Made by a program: the position numbers and the translations under genes
Part shown: one piece after another, positions 1-6,251 of the stretch
How positions within the stretch are numbered: the stretch's first letter is position 1
Layout of the letters: every line of letters begins with the position of its first letter
Notes under the pieces: generated by a model
Databases searched by the model: none
Told to the model about the DNA's origin: nothing
What the model saw: only the letters and a program-made list of their open reading frames with translations
Assembly (NCBI GenBank): GCA_045546975.1
Contig: JAZQDV010000012.1
Coordinates: forward strand, 1 to 22,745
Reading direction: 5' to 3'
Length of the DNA stretch: 22,745 bases
Origin: SIG480 sp045546975
GTDB taxonomy: Bacteria > Bacillota > Clostridia > Oscillospirales > JAAYXM01

Positions 1-207
1 AACCCGGAGATCATCCGGACGGCGGAACCCTATGAGGCGGAGGAGGGCTGTCTGTCCCTTTCCGGCACCAGAAAGACCAGGCGGTACAAGTCCATCAAGG
101 TACAGTACCAGAACGAGAAATTCCAGACCCGATTCAAGACCTACACCGGCTGGACGGCCCAGATCATCCAGCATGAGGTGGACCACTGCAACGGCATTTT
201 GATCTGA
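1..207 (+). CDS. def: Peptide deformylase, C-terminal part (5' end outside the window)
   Basis: The frame open from base 1 encodes the last 68 residues of a peptide deformylase, the metalloenzyme that removes the N-formyl group from nascent proteins. Two of the three signature motifs are visible: EGCLSL, whose Cys is a metal ligand, and QHEVDH, the HExxH metal-binding and catalytic motif near the C-terminus. The N-terminal GxGxAAxQ motif lies upstream of the window. The protein stops soon after HEVDH (CNGILI), as in the short deformylases of many Clostridia. An intrinsic terminator follows 3 bases after the stop. Codons are more GC-rich than in most other genes here, which may mean different ancestry. 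The family call is firm; whether it is the only deformylase cannot be told. Confidence 0.93.
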   Translation, partial: NPEIIRTAEPYEAEEGCLSLSGTRKTRRYKSIKVQYQNEKFQTRFKTYTGWTAQIIQHEVDHCNGILI

Positions 208-210
208 CGG

Positions 211-243
211 AAAGCCGCTTCGCCTGTGCGGGGCGGCTTTTTT
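211..243 (+). terminator. Intrinsic terminator of def
   Basis: AAAGCCGC (211-218) pairs perfectly with GCGGCTTT (233-240), and the T-run continues to 243. It lies directly after the def stop codon and separates that gene from the tRNA operon. Confidence 0.85.
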
Positions 244-273
244 GATGAGATGCAGATTTTTTGCCGTTAGGGA

Positions 274-302
274 TTGACATCTGCGAATGTTTATGCTATC
301 AT
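274..302 (+). promoter_or_regulatory. Sigma-A type promoter of the tRNA operon
   Basis: A perfect -35 box TTGACA (274-279) is followed after exactly 17 bases by the -10 box TATCAT (297-302). The first tRNA starts 32 bases downstream. The strong consensus fits a highly expressed stable-RNA operon. Confidence 0.85.
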
Positions 303-334
303 TCATAGGCTGACATTTGCGGAGCCACCCACAT

Positions 335-408
335 GCGGGTGTAGTTCAATGGTAGAATCCCAGCCTTCCAAGCTGGTCGCGTGGGTTCGATTCCCATCAC
401 CCGCTCCA
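335..408 (+). tRNA. tRNA-Gly (anticodon TCC)
   Basis: The acceptor stem GCGGGTG/CACCCGC closes, the anticodon loop CTTCCAA carries TCC, the T-arm GGTTCGATTCC is present, and the 3' CCA is encoded (406-408). It is the first gene of a five-tRNA cluster. Confidence 0.96.
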
Positions 409-411
409 TAT

Positions 412-488
<77 letters not shown>

Positions 489-512
489 ATTTTTAATCAG
501 AGTTGTTTTATG

Positions 513-589
513 GTGGGTATAGCTCAGTTGGTTAGAGTACCAGATTGTGGCTCTGGGGGTCGCCGGTTCGAATCCGGCTACCCACCCCA
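513..589 (+). tRNA. tRNA-His (anticodon GTG)
   Basis: The acceptor stem GTGGGTA/TACCCAC closes. The extra G needed at position -1 of tRNA-His is encoded at 512, opposite C73 at 586. The anticodon loop carries GTG, and CCA is encoded (587-589). Confidence 0.95.
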
Positions 590-611
590 TTCTCTTATTT
601 TGGGAATATTC

Positions 612-685
612 TGGGATGTAGTGTAGCGGTAACACCTCAGACTTTGACTCTGATATTGTAGGTTCGAGTCCTGCCATCCCAACCA
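612..685 (+). tRNA. tRNA-Gln (anticodon TTG)
   Basis: The acceptor stem TGGGATG/CATCCCA closes with discriminator A. The anticodon arm CAGACTTTGACTCTG presents TTG. GTGTAGCGGTAACAC is the short D-arm typical of tRNA-Gln. CCA is encoded at 683-685. Confidence 0.95.
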
Positions 686-690
686 GATAT

Positions 691-766
691 GATCCACTAG
701 CTCAGTAGGTAGAGCACCGCCCTTTTAAGGCGGGTGTCCGGAGTTCGAGCCTCCGGTGGATCACCA
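691..766 (+). tRNA. tRNA-Lys (anticodon TTT)
   Basis: The acceptor stem GATCCAC/GTGGATC closes with discriminator A and an encoded CCA (764-766). The anticodon loop CTTTTAA gives TTT. It is the last tRNA of the array and runs straight into a terminator. Confidence 0.96.
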
Positions 767-798
767 AACCCCGTGCAACAGCACGGGGTTGTTTTTTT
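767..798 (+). terminator. Intrinsic terminator of the tRNA operon
   Basis: AACCCCGTGC (767-776) and GCACGGGGTT (781-790) form a perfect 10-bp stem with loop AACA, followed by G and seven T's (792-798). It begins directly after the CCA of tRNA-Lys. Confidence 0.95.
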
Positions 799-818
799 GT
801 TTCTGCGGCGGTTTTCTA

Positions 819-847
819 TTGAAAGAAGAGGTGCGTTGTGATATTAT
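819..847 (+). promoter_or_regulatory. Promoter of the SLH/serine protease gene
   Basis: TTGAAA (819-824), a 17-base spacer and TATTAT (842-847), preceded by the extended -10 dinucleotide TG (839-840). It lies 49 bases upstream of the start codon, just after the tRNA terminator. Confidence 0.7.
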
Positions 848-895
848 CAATATAGACAGTAAATTAAATTTCATCAGGGCAGAGAGGAGCTTGAA

Positions 896-2710
896 ATGAA
901 AAGAGTTATTGCTTTTATACTTTGTACCGTTATGGTAATCGGCTTTGTGCCGGCAAATGTCCTTGCTGCAAGCACAACACTTGCGTTTGAGGAGGAACTT
1001 GCAGATAGTCTTAAGTCACTCGGCCTTTTCAAAGGCGTTTCGGAAACTGATTTCGCGCTCGGCCGTGCACCGACGAGAGTGGAGTCGATAGTTATGCTTA
1101 TCCGAATCCTCGGAAAAGAGGCAGAGGCAACCTCAAAGGGTGGAAAGCACCCGTTCCTGGATGTTCCTGCCTGGGCGGATAAATACGTCGGCTTTGCGTA
1201 TCAGAACAACCTCACAAAGGGAATTTCTGCAACGAAGTTCGGAAGCAATTCCTCAGCCTCTGCGTCAATGTATATTACATTCGTTCTTCGCGCGCTCGGA
1301 TATTCCGATACAAACGGAGATTTCACCTGGGATAATCCGTACACGCTCGCAAGAGAAACGGGAATTATGGACGGAAACCCCGATGTTCTGAACTTCCGCC
1401 GCGCGGATGTTGTGCTTGTTTCGTATGCCGCTCTTGAAGCTGAGGTCAAGGGTACGGGAAAGACTCTTGCCGAGAAGCTTATTTCGGCAGGCGCATTTTC
1501 CGCTGCAGAGTATGACACATATTATAAAACAGGCGTTTTTGAGCAGGAAGCGGCAACAAAGGGAAGTATGAGCGCTGAGGAAATTTACGAAAAATGCTCA
1601 CCTGCCGTATTTTACATAGAGCTCTATGACAAAGACGGAAATGCCTTTGGAAGGGGAAGCGGATTCTTTATTTCAAGCGACGGTACTGCGGTTACAAACT
1701 TCCACGTTATAAAAAACGCATATTCGGCAAACATTACCTGCCCGGGGAGAAGTAAAATATACGACCTTGAGGGTGTATATGACTATAACGAGAAAAACGA
1801 CTGGGCAATAATCAAGGTTAAGGGAAAGGATTTCCCGTACCTTGAGCTTGAGACAGAGGCTGTAAAAGGCGGAGAAACCGTATATGCAATAGGAAGTCCG
1901 AGAGGTCTCCAGAACACTATTTCTGAGGGTCTCATATCAAATGTAGAGAGAAATATTAACGGAGTAAAATATATCCAGACCTCTGCACCGATTTCACCGG
2001 GCTCAAGCGGCGGTGCGCTTATAAATAAGAGCGGAAAGGTTGTAGGTATAACCTCTGCATTTTTCGAAGACGGACAGAACTTAAACCTTGCAATTCCCGT
2101 ATCTGCATTCAAGGGTTACAGAAAACAGAACGCACATTCGCTTGCCGCTGCCGCACAGGACGGCTCGGACAGACCCTTCGGAACATACGACTTCTCGGCT
2201 CTTGACGATGCTACAGCGGCATTTAATATGATTAAAATGTGGTTCCCGTTGTATGCAAACGGAAAGCTTGACGGCGAACCGGTATATTATCAGGAGTTTG
2301 ACGATGACGGAGATACCATAATATGGGCACTCGGTTATGATGACGACAATGATACGGCAAAGATTGCATTCATTATATATTCTGAAGGTCAAGTGCTGAG
2401 AAACGATATATCTTTTTCTCCGTATTATAATGTTGCAACCGCCGAAATCAGATACTATTATGACGAGAACGATGTAACTCCGATGGCTCACGGAAGGGAA
2501 ACCTTTAGGAAGTCTGATGTCTGGGAAGGATTCCCCGTATTCTTTGACGAGTTTACGGGAGATGATAGCCTCGAATATGATATGTTTGATGTGATGAGTT
2601 CACTTGTATGTATGCAGCTCGCGCTCCTCGACGAGATTTTCTACCCGATGCTTTCTTACTACGGTGACTATTCAACAAAGGACCTCGGCTTTGTAAATTT
2701 GTACAGATAA
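896..2710 (+). CDS. Exported SLH-domain protein with HtrA-like trypsin domain
   Basis: A 604-aa secreted protein. Residues 1-24 form a signal peptide (Lys/Arg, hydrophobic core, VLA-A). Residues about 30-190 resemble S-layer-homology repeats, which in Bacillota attach proteins to cell-wall polymers. Residues about 230-410 form a chymotrypsin-fold serine protease of the HtrA/DegP type: His270 in TNFHV, Asp302 in NDWAII and Ser371 in PGSSGGALI fit the catalytic triad. No PDZ domain follows. Instead there is an Asp- and Tyr-rich C-terminal region of about 180 residues that I do not recognise. It probably cleaves or controls the quality of proteins at the cell surface; substrates are unknown. The ATG has GAGGAG 6 bases upstream. 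The gene is monocistronic, between its own promoter and a bidirectional terminator. Confidence 0.88.
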   Translation: MKRVIAFILCTVMVIGFVPANVLAASTTLAFEEELADSLKSLGLFKGVSETDFALGRAPTRVESIVMLIRILGKEAEATSKGGKHPFLDVPAWADKYVGFAYQNNLTKGISATKFGSNSSASASMYITFVLRALGYSDTNGDFTWDNPYTLARETGIMDGNPDVLNFRRADVVLVSYAALEAEVKGTGKTLAEKLISAGAFSAAEYDTYYKTGVFEQEAATKGSMSAEEIYEKCSPAVFYIELYDKDGNAFGRGSGFFISSDGTAVTNFHVIKNAYSANITCPGRSKIYDLEGVYDYNEKNDWAIIKVKGKDFPYLELETEAVKGGETVYAIGSPRGLQNTISEGLISNVERNINGVKYIQTSAPISPGSSGGALINKSGKVVGITSAFFEDGQNLNLAIPVSAFKGYRKQNAHSLAAAAQDGSDRPFGTYDFSALDDATAAFNMIKMWFPLYANGKLDGEPVYYQEFDDDGDTIIWALGYDDDNDTAKIAFIIYSEGQVLRNDISFSPYYNVATAEIRYYYDENDVTPMAHGRETFRKSDVWEGFPVFFDEFTGDDSLEYDMFDVMSSLVCMQLALLDEIFYPMLSYYGDYSTKDLGFVNLYR

Positions 2711-2712
2711 AC

Positions 2713-2750
2713 AAAAAAGCTCGCAACCCTGACGGGTTGGGAGCTTTTTT
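2713..2750. terminator. Bidirectional terminator between convergent genes
   Basis: AAAAAAGCTC (2713-2722) pairs with GAGCTTTTTT (2741-2750), and an inner CAACCC/GGGTTG extends the stem. Each strand ends in a T-run, so the hairpin can stop both the SLH protease transcript and the opposing amidase-domain transcript. Confidence 0.88.
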
Positions 2751-2826
2751 GATGCAGTTATGTGCCAAAATCGTGGTTTTTTGGCGTTTTATCCCTATGA
2801 AGCGCCACCCTTGCACGGGGCTTTTT

Positions 2827-3318
2827 TTATTGTCCGCGGACACCCTCTATGTGCAGGAGGCGTGCGTTTGTTATGTCGTATGAGGAAAACGGACGGCGGA
2901 AGGCATCGTTTGTATGTGCGGCGAGAAGAATGTTGTCGGGGTTTGGATTTCTTCCTACCGAGACAACAAGAAGAGTATGCGTGAAATCCTCATTCCCACC
3001 GTAAGCAAACTGCATAACGTCACCGATTTCAACGCGGTCAAGAGGTGCGTCAACTCCGTACGGACCCACACCCTCGTTCTGCGTTATGAAGTCGTAAAAG
3101 AACTGAACACTTGTCCACGAGGGTGCGCGCACCTCGGGCGAGATGTAGTACCAGCCGAGAGTTGTGGAAAAATTCATAACTCCGCTTCCTGCAAAAACGC
3201 ATTGTGAAACAAAATTTGTGCAGTCCCCGCCTATTTCGTCAAAGTTATAGAAGGCAGGGTTTCTGCGAAATGCCCACCGCCGTGCATACCTCACCGCGGC
3301 TATCCTGTTATATGCCAA
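2827..3318 (-). CDS. Amidase-domain protein (amidase_6-like), cell-wall hydrolase candidate
   Basis: A 163-aa protein made of one domain resembling the 'putative amidase' family (amidase_6). That family contains NlpC/P60-like folds in Clostridia and is often linked to peptidoglycan or sporulation. The key visible motif is GGDCTNFVSQ, where the Cys would be the nucleophile; GDVMQF and THTLLV, with a His, lie downstream as expected. There is no signal peptide, unlike many homologues with export domains. I place the start at TTG 3318 rather than GTG 3327, because AAAGGAG (3333-3327) overlaps the GTG but sits 8 bases before the TTG. It converges on the SLH protease gene and diverges from the nitroreductase gene. 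The substrate is unproven. Confidence 0.75.
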   Translation of the reverse strand: MAYNRIAAVRYARRWAFRRNPAFYNFDEIGGDCTNFVSQCVFAGSGVMNFSTTLGWYYISPEVRAPSWTSVQFFYDFITQNEGVGPYGVDAPLDRVEIGDVMQFAYGGNEDFTHTLLVVSVGRNPNPDNILLAAHTNDAFRRPFSSYDITNARLLHIEGVRGQ

Positions 3319-3399
3319 AAAAATCACTCCTTTATCTTATACTATGCAATGTCGTTTATTTGTGATAAAATATAGAAAAACGGTTTGGGAGAAGTGTAT

Positions 3400-3918
3400 A
3401 TGGAATTTTGTGAGGTTATAAAGAACCGATTTTCAGTAAGAAAATTCAAAAGCGAAAAGATTTCAGAGACTGAGCTTTCCGAGATACTCGCGGCAGGTCA
3501 TATGGCACCCACTGCGTGCAATTTTCAGCCTCAGAAAATTCTTGTGATAGACGGAGAAGCTGAGCTTCAGAAGCTTCGCTGCTGCACAAGCTATCATTTC
3601 AACGCACCGTGCGCGCTTCTTGTCTGTTACGACGAGCGCGAGTGCTGGACACGCCCGTTTGACGGACTTCAGAGCGGGCACATTGATGCGTCAATCGTAT
3701 GTACGCACATGATGCTCCGGGCACATTCGCTTGGGGTGGGTTCTACCTGGGTTATGTACTTTGAGCCTGAAAAAATAGCCTCGGCATTCTCACTTCCGAA
3801 AGGTTACATTCCCACATCACTTCTTGTTATGGGATACCCTGCAGACGATGTAGCGGAAAATCCGAAGCACAAGAACAAACGCCCTGTTTCCGAAACGGTT
3901 TTTAGAAACAAGTTTTAG
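3400..3918 (+). CDS. Nitroreductase family flavoprotein
   Basis: A 172-aa protein of the FMN-dependent nitroreductase superfamily, oxidoreductases that use NAD(P)H to reduce nitro compounds, quinones or flavins. Visible hallmarks are the N-terminal RFSVRKF (FMN phosphate contacts), APTACNFQPQK corresponding to the usual APSAxNxQPW segment, LGVGSTWV in the FMN-binding core, and the late MGYPAD. The length is normal for a compact member. ATG 3400 is chosen over an in-frame TTG at 3385 because GGGAGAAG lies directly upstream of the ATG. The gene stands alone, divergent from the amidase gene. A TAAAAT -10-like box at 3366-3371 may drive it, but no convincing -35 box is seen. The physiological substrate is unknown. 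Confidence 0.88.
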   Translation: MEFCEVIKNRFSVRKFKSEKISETELSEILAAGHMAPTACNFQPQKILVIDGEAELQKLRCCTSYHFNAPCALLVCYDERECWTRPFDGLQSGHIDASIVCTHMMLRAHSLGVGSTWVMYFEPEKIASAFSLPKGYIPTSLLVMGYPADDVAENPKHKNKRPVSETVFRNKF

Positions 3919-3937
3919 TAAACCTCGGATGTTTTCC

Positions 3938-3966
3938 TTGAATAATATCGAAATGTAATATATAAT
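3938..3966 (+). promoter_or_regulatory. Promoter of ychF
   Basis: TTGAAT (3938-3943), a 17-base spacer and a perfect TATAAT (3961-3966), 32 bases upstream of the ychF start. Confidence 0.82.
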
Positions 3967-3998
3967 AAGATGAAAATGATTTCAGAGGAGCAGAAGAT

Positions 3999-5093
3999 AT
4001 GAAACTCGGAATTGTAGGACTTCCGAATGTCGGAAAGAGTACACTTTTTAATGCTATAACAAATGCGGGTGCAGAGGCGGCAAACTATCCCTTCTGTACA
4101 ATTGAGCCAAACGTCGGCACGGTCACAGTGCCAGATGCTCGCGTTGATGCGCTCTCAAAGCTCTACAACACACAGAAGACGACGTATGCAACGGTAGAGT
4201 TTGTTGATATTGCAGGACTTGTTAAGGGTGCAGCATCGGGAGAGGGTCTCGGAAACAAGTTCCTTTCCCACATCCGTGCGGTTGATGCGATTGTTCACGT
4301 TGTAAGATGCTTTGCGGACGATAACATTGTCCATGTCGAGGGCGGAATTGACCCCATCCGCGATGTCGACACTATAAACTATGAGCTTATTCTCTCCGAT
4401 ATGGAGATGCTTGAGCGCCGTCTTGATAAGACGAGGAAAGCGGCAAAGGGAGACAAGTCACTTCTCCGCGAGGTCGAGCTTTTCGAGAGACTTATGTCAC
4501 ATTTTGAAGAGGGCAAGAGTGCGCGTAGCTTCTCCGCTGACGAGGAAGAGTCTGCGATTATTTCAACAGTTGAGCTTCTCACGGCAAAGCCTGTCATCTA
4601 TGCGGCAAATATGTCGGAGGACGATTTTGTTTCTGGAATTGACGGTAATGAGTATTATCTCAAATTAAAGGAATTTGCAATGAGTGAAGGTTCTCAGATA
4701 ATTCCGATTTGCGCAAAGCTTGAAGAGGAGATACTTGAGCTTCCCGAAGAGGAAAGAGAGATGTTCCTTTCAGAGCTTGGCCTTTCGCAGTCGGGCCTTG
4801 ATCGAATGATTCAGGTTTGCTATTCACTTCTCGGACTTATCTCATACCTCACTGCAGGAACACCTGAGGTACGCGCATGGACAATAACCAAGGGCACAAA
4901 AGCACCGCAAGCGGCAGGAAAAATCCATACTGACTTTGAACGCGGATTTATTCGCGCTGAGGTAATAAGGTATGAGGATTTGATCGAGTGCGGCGGTACG
5001 GCAGTTGCGCGCGAACGTGGTCTTATGCGAAGTGAGGGTAAGGAATACGTTGTCGAGGACGGCGATGTAATCCTCTTTAGATTCAACGTGTAA
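3999..5093 (+). CDS. ychF: YchF/Ola1-family ribosome-binding ATPase
   Basis: A 364-aa Obg-family P-loop protein that binds ribosomes and is redox-responsive in well-studied species. Residues 4-16 carry the G1 loop (GLPNVGKST) and DIAGLVKGAASGEGLG is the G3/switch region. The G4 motif is NMSE instead of NKxD, the known change that makes this subfamily prefer ATP over GTP. A helical insertion (about 130-200) is followed by the C-terminal TGS domain (about 280-364, with TKGTKAPQAAG and HTDFERGFIRAEV), ending in FRFNV. Length and motifs are complete. The ATG has GAGGAG upstream. The gene is followed by a 13-bp terminator hairpin that carries the ribosome binding site of the next gene. Confidence 0.97.
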   Translation: MKLGIVGLPNVGKSTLFNAITNAGAEAANYPFCTIEPNVGTVTVPDARVDALSKLYNTQKTTYATVEFVDIAGLVKGAASGEGLGNKFLSHIRAVDAIVHVVRCFADDNIVHVEGGIDPIRDVDTINYELILSDMEMLERRLDKTRKAAKGDKSLLREVELFERLMSHFEEGKSARSFSADEEESAIISTVELLTAKPVIYAANMSEDDFVSGIDGNEYYLKLKEFAMSEGSQIIPICAKLEEEILELPEEEREMFLSELGLSQSGLDRMIQVCYSLLGLISYLTAGTPEVRAWTITKGTKAPQAAGKIHTDFERGFIRAEVIRYEDLIECGGTAVARERGLMRSEGKEYVVEDGDVILFRFNV

Positions 5094-5105
5094 AGTATAA
5101 AAATG

Positions 5106-5141
5106 GCACCTTCGGGCTAAAATAAGCTCGGAGGTGCTTTT
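5106..5141 (+). terminator. Terminator of ychF that contains the next gene's Shine-Dalgarno
   Basis: Bases 5106-5118 pair with 5125-5137 (GCACCT with AGGTGC, then TCGGGCT with AGCTCGG including two G-T pairs), followed by TTTT. The GGAGG at 5130-5134, which serves the TTG start at 5145, lies wholly in the descending arm. The hairpin can therefore act both as terminator and as a mask of that ribosome binding site. Confidence 0.8.
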
Positions 5142-5144
5142 GCT

Positions 5145-5858
5145 TTGAAAAAATATGACAAGTTTTCACGTAAAATCGCGCAGAGCGGATTTTACATAAT
5201 CCTGTTCCTTTGCATCTCGGCAATAGGAATTTCGGGTTATGTTTTCTTCCTCGCGCAGGACACAAAAACGGAAGTGGCAGAAAATGTGGAGCAAGAAATT
5301 CCGTTTGAGTTACCGTCATCCCTCATGGAAATGCCCGATATTCAGGAAGAAAAAGAAGAACAAGCCCCTGCACCAAAGGCGGAAGACGTGCCTGAGGTAA
5401 AGGAAGAAGAAAAGGTAGTTCCGCCGCCTGCGGAAGAGAAAGTAGTCTATACCATGGCGGTATCGGGCTCGATAGTCGCTCCGTTTTCTGATACTGAGCT
5501 TGTGAAAAGCAAGACAATGGGAGACTGGCGCATACATTCGGGCGTTGATATAAAAGGAGAAGAGGGCAAGGATGTAAAAGCGATTGCCGACGGAACTGTT
5601 TTAAGCGTTATGCACGATAATATGATGGGTAATGTTGTGAAGCTTGAACACAAAGGCGGTCTTATAAGCATATATGCAAATCTTTCGGATGACATCCCGA
5701 AAAAAGTGGGAGAGAGTGTAAAAGCAGGCGATGTAATCGGCAAAATCGGGAACAGCGCTCTTGCTGAGTGCCTTGAGGAAAGCCATCTCCACCTGGAGGT
5801 TTTAAGGGACGGAAAACCCATTGATCCACTCTCACTTTTCCCCGCCGGAGAGGAATAA
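5145..5858 (+). CDS. Membrane-anchored M23 (LytM) peptidase, SpoIIQ-like
   Basis: A 237-aa protein with a short basic N-terminus, one transmembrane helix (about residues 14-37), a Glu/Pro/Lys-rich linker (about 45-100) and a C-terminal M23 domain (about 105-235). Zinc-ligand positions are present: His131 and Asp135 in HSGVD, and His214/His216 in SHLHLE, so it could be an active endopeptidase. The architecture matches SpoIIQ, the forespore-membrane partner of SpoIIIAH in the engulfment channel, whose clostridial versions often keep the zinc site; other M23 anchored hydrolases look similar. Start TTG 5145 is supported by GGAGG 10 bases upstream and by the complete N-terminus it gives. No separate promoter is seen, so it probably depends on read-through from ychF. 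Confidence 0.82.
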   Translation: MKKYDKFSRKIAQSGFYIILFLCISAIGISGYVFFLAQDTKTEVAENVEQEIPFELPSSLMEMPDIQEEKEEQAPAPKAEDVPEVKEEEKVVPPPAEEKVVYTMAVSGSIVAPFSDTELVKSKTMGDWRIHSGVDIKGEEGKDVKAIADGTVLSVMHDNMMGNVVKLEHKGGLISIYANLSDDIPKKVGESVKAGDVIGKIGNSALAECLEESHLHLEVLRDGKPIDPLSLFPAGEE

Positions 5859-5878
5859 AAAGTTGTCAAAAAGTTGTC
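5857..5878 (+). repeat. Tandem 11-bp direct repeat, operator candidate
   Basis: AAAAAGTTGTC occurs twice without a gap (5857-5867 and 5868-5878). The period is about one helical turn, and the pair lies just upstream of the extended -10 promoter that precedes the phage-type block. That is where an activator or repressor would bind. The function is inferred from position only. Confidence 0.5.
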
Positions 5879-5897
5879 AAAACTAAAAATAAATTTG

Positions 5898-5906
5898 TGG
5901 TATAAT
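5898..5906 (+). promoter_or_regulatory. Extended -10 promoter of the phage-type block
   Basis: TGG followed by a perfect TATAAT (5901-5906). There is no good -35 box at the right distance (a TTGTCA at 5874-5879 is 21 bases away), so the promoter would rely on the extended -10 or an activator. Transcription would begin near 5913, just before a strong hairpin. Confidence 0.65.
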
Positions 5907-5920
5907 ATAGACAATGCCGG

Positions 5921-5955
5921 AGAGTGCACACGAGATTTTCGTGTGCACTCTTTTT
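5921..5955 (+). terminator. Leader terminator-like hairpin (attenuator candidate)
   Basis: AGAGTGCACACGA (5921-5933) and TCGTGTGCACTCT (5939-5951) form a perfect 13-bp stem with a 5-base loop and a T-run to 5955. It sits between the extended -10 promoter and the first phage-type gene. It could end the M23 transcript from upstream, and it would also stop transcripts from the promoter at 5898-5906 after about 40 bases unless termination is overcome. Confidence 0.8.
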
Positions 5956-5975
5956 GCATGAAAGGAGGTGAGAGC

Positions 5976-6251
5976 ATGGCAGAAAAAAGAAACTCAATAC
6001 GCGAAGAGCTTTCAAAAATCGTGAGGAAAAAGATTTCGCCGGAGTACGCCGAAACGCTCGGAATAACAAACGCCGATAAAAAAGGCATGAGCGTTATGCG
6101 TGCAATAGCGATGGCGCAGGTCAAAAAGAGTCTTGAGGGTGATTTGAAGGCCGCAATGTTTATTGAGGAGCTTTTAGGCAACGAGAACGGCGAAGGTGCG
6201 TCGCCGTTTGATGTTGTTGTAAAGGTTGTCGGCGAAAGTAATGGAGATTAA
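5976..6251 (+). CDS. Small protein preceding the large terminase, small-terminase candidate
   Basis: A 91-aa, charged, mostly helical protein. It has no motif that I can assign with certainty. Its position directly upstream of and overlapping the large terminase gene is the usual place of the small terminase subunit, which recognises phage DNA. The middle segment (SVMRAIAMAQVKKSLEGDLKA) resembles short terminase-associated proteins that contain a helical 'repeated processing of many targets' region, but this is a weak resemblance. Start ATG 5976 is chosen because AAAGGAGGTG ends 5 bases upstream; an in-frame upstream start at 5874 would run through the hairpin. The gene ends 11 bases inside terL, indicating translational coupling. 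Confidence 0.6.
   Translation: MAEKRNSIREELSKIVRKKISPEYAETLGITNADKKGMSVMRAIAMAQVKKSLEGDLKAAMFIEELLGNENGEGASPFDVVVKVVGESNGD

Noticed and set aside
3319..3327. GTG at 3327 as start of the amidase-domain gene
   Set aside because: The Shine-Dalgarno AAAGGAG overlaps this codon; the TTG at 3318 has the correct 8-base spacing.
5874..5906. TTGTCA (5874-5879) as -35 box paired with TATAAT (5901-5906)
   Set aside because: The spacer is 21 bases, too long for a normal promoter; the extended -10 explains the site better.
5874..5975. Upstream in-frame start at 5874 for the first phage-type gene
   Set aside because: It would be translated through the promoter and hairpin and lacks a ribosome binding site; ATG 5976 has a perfect one.
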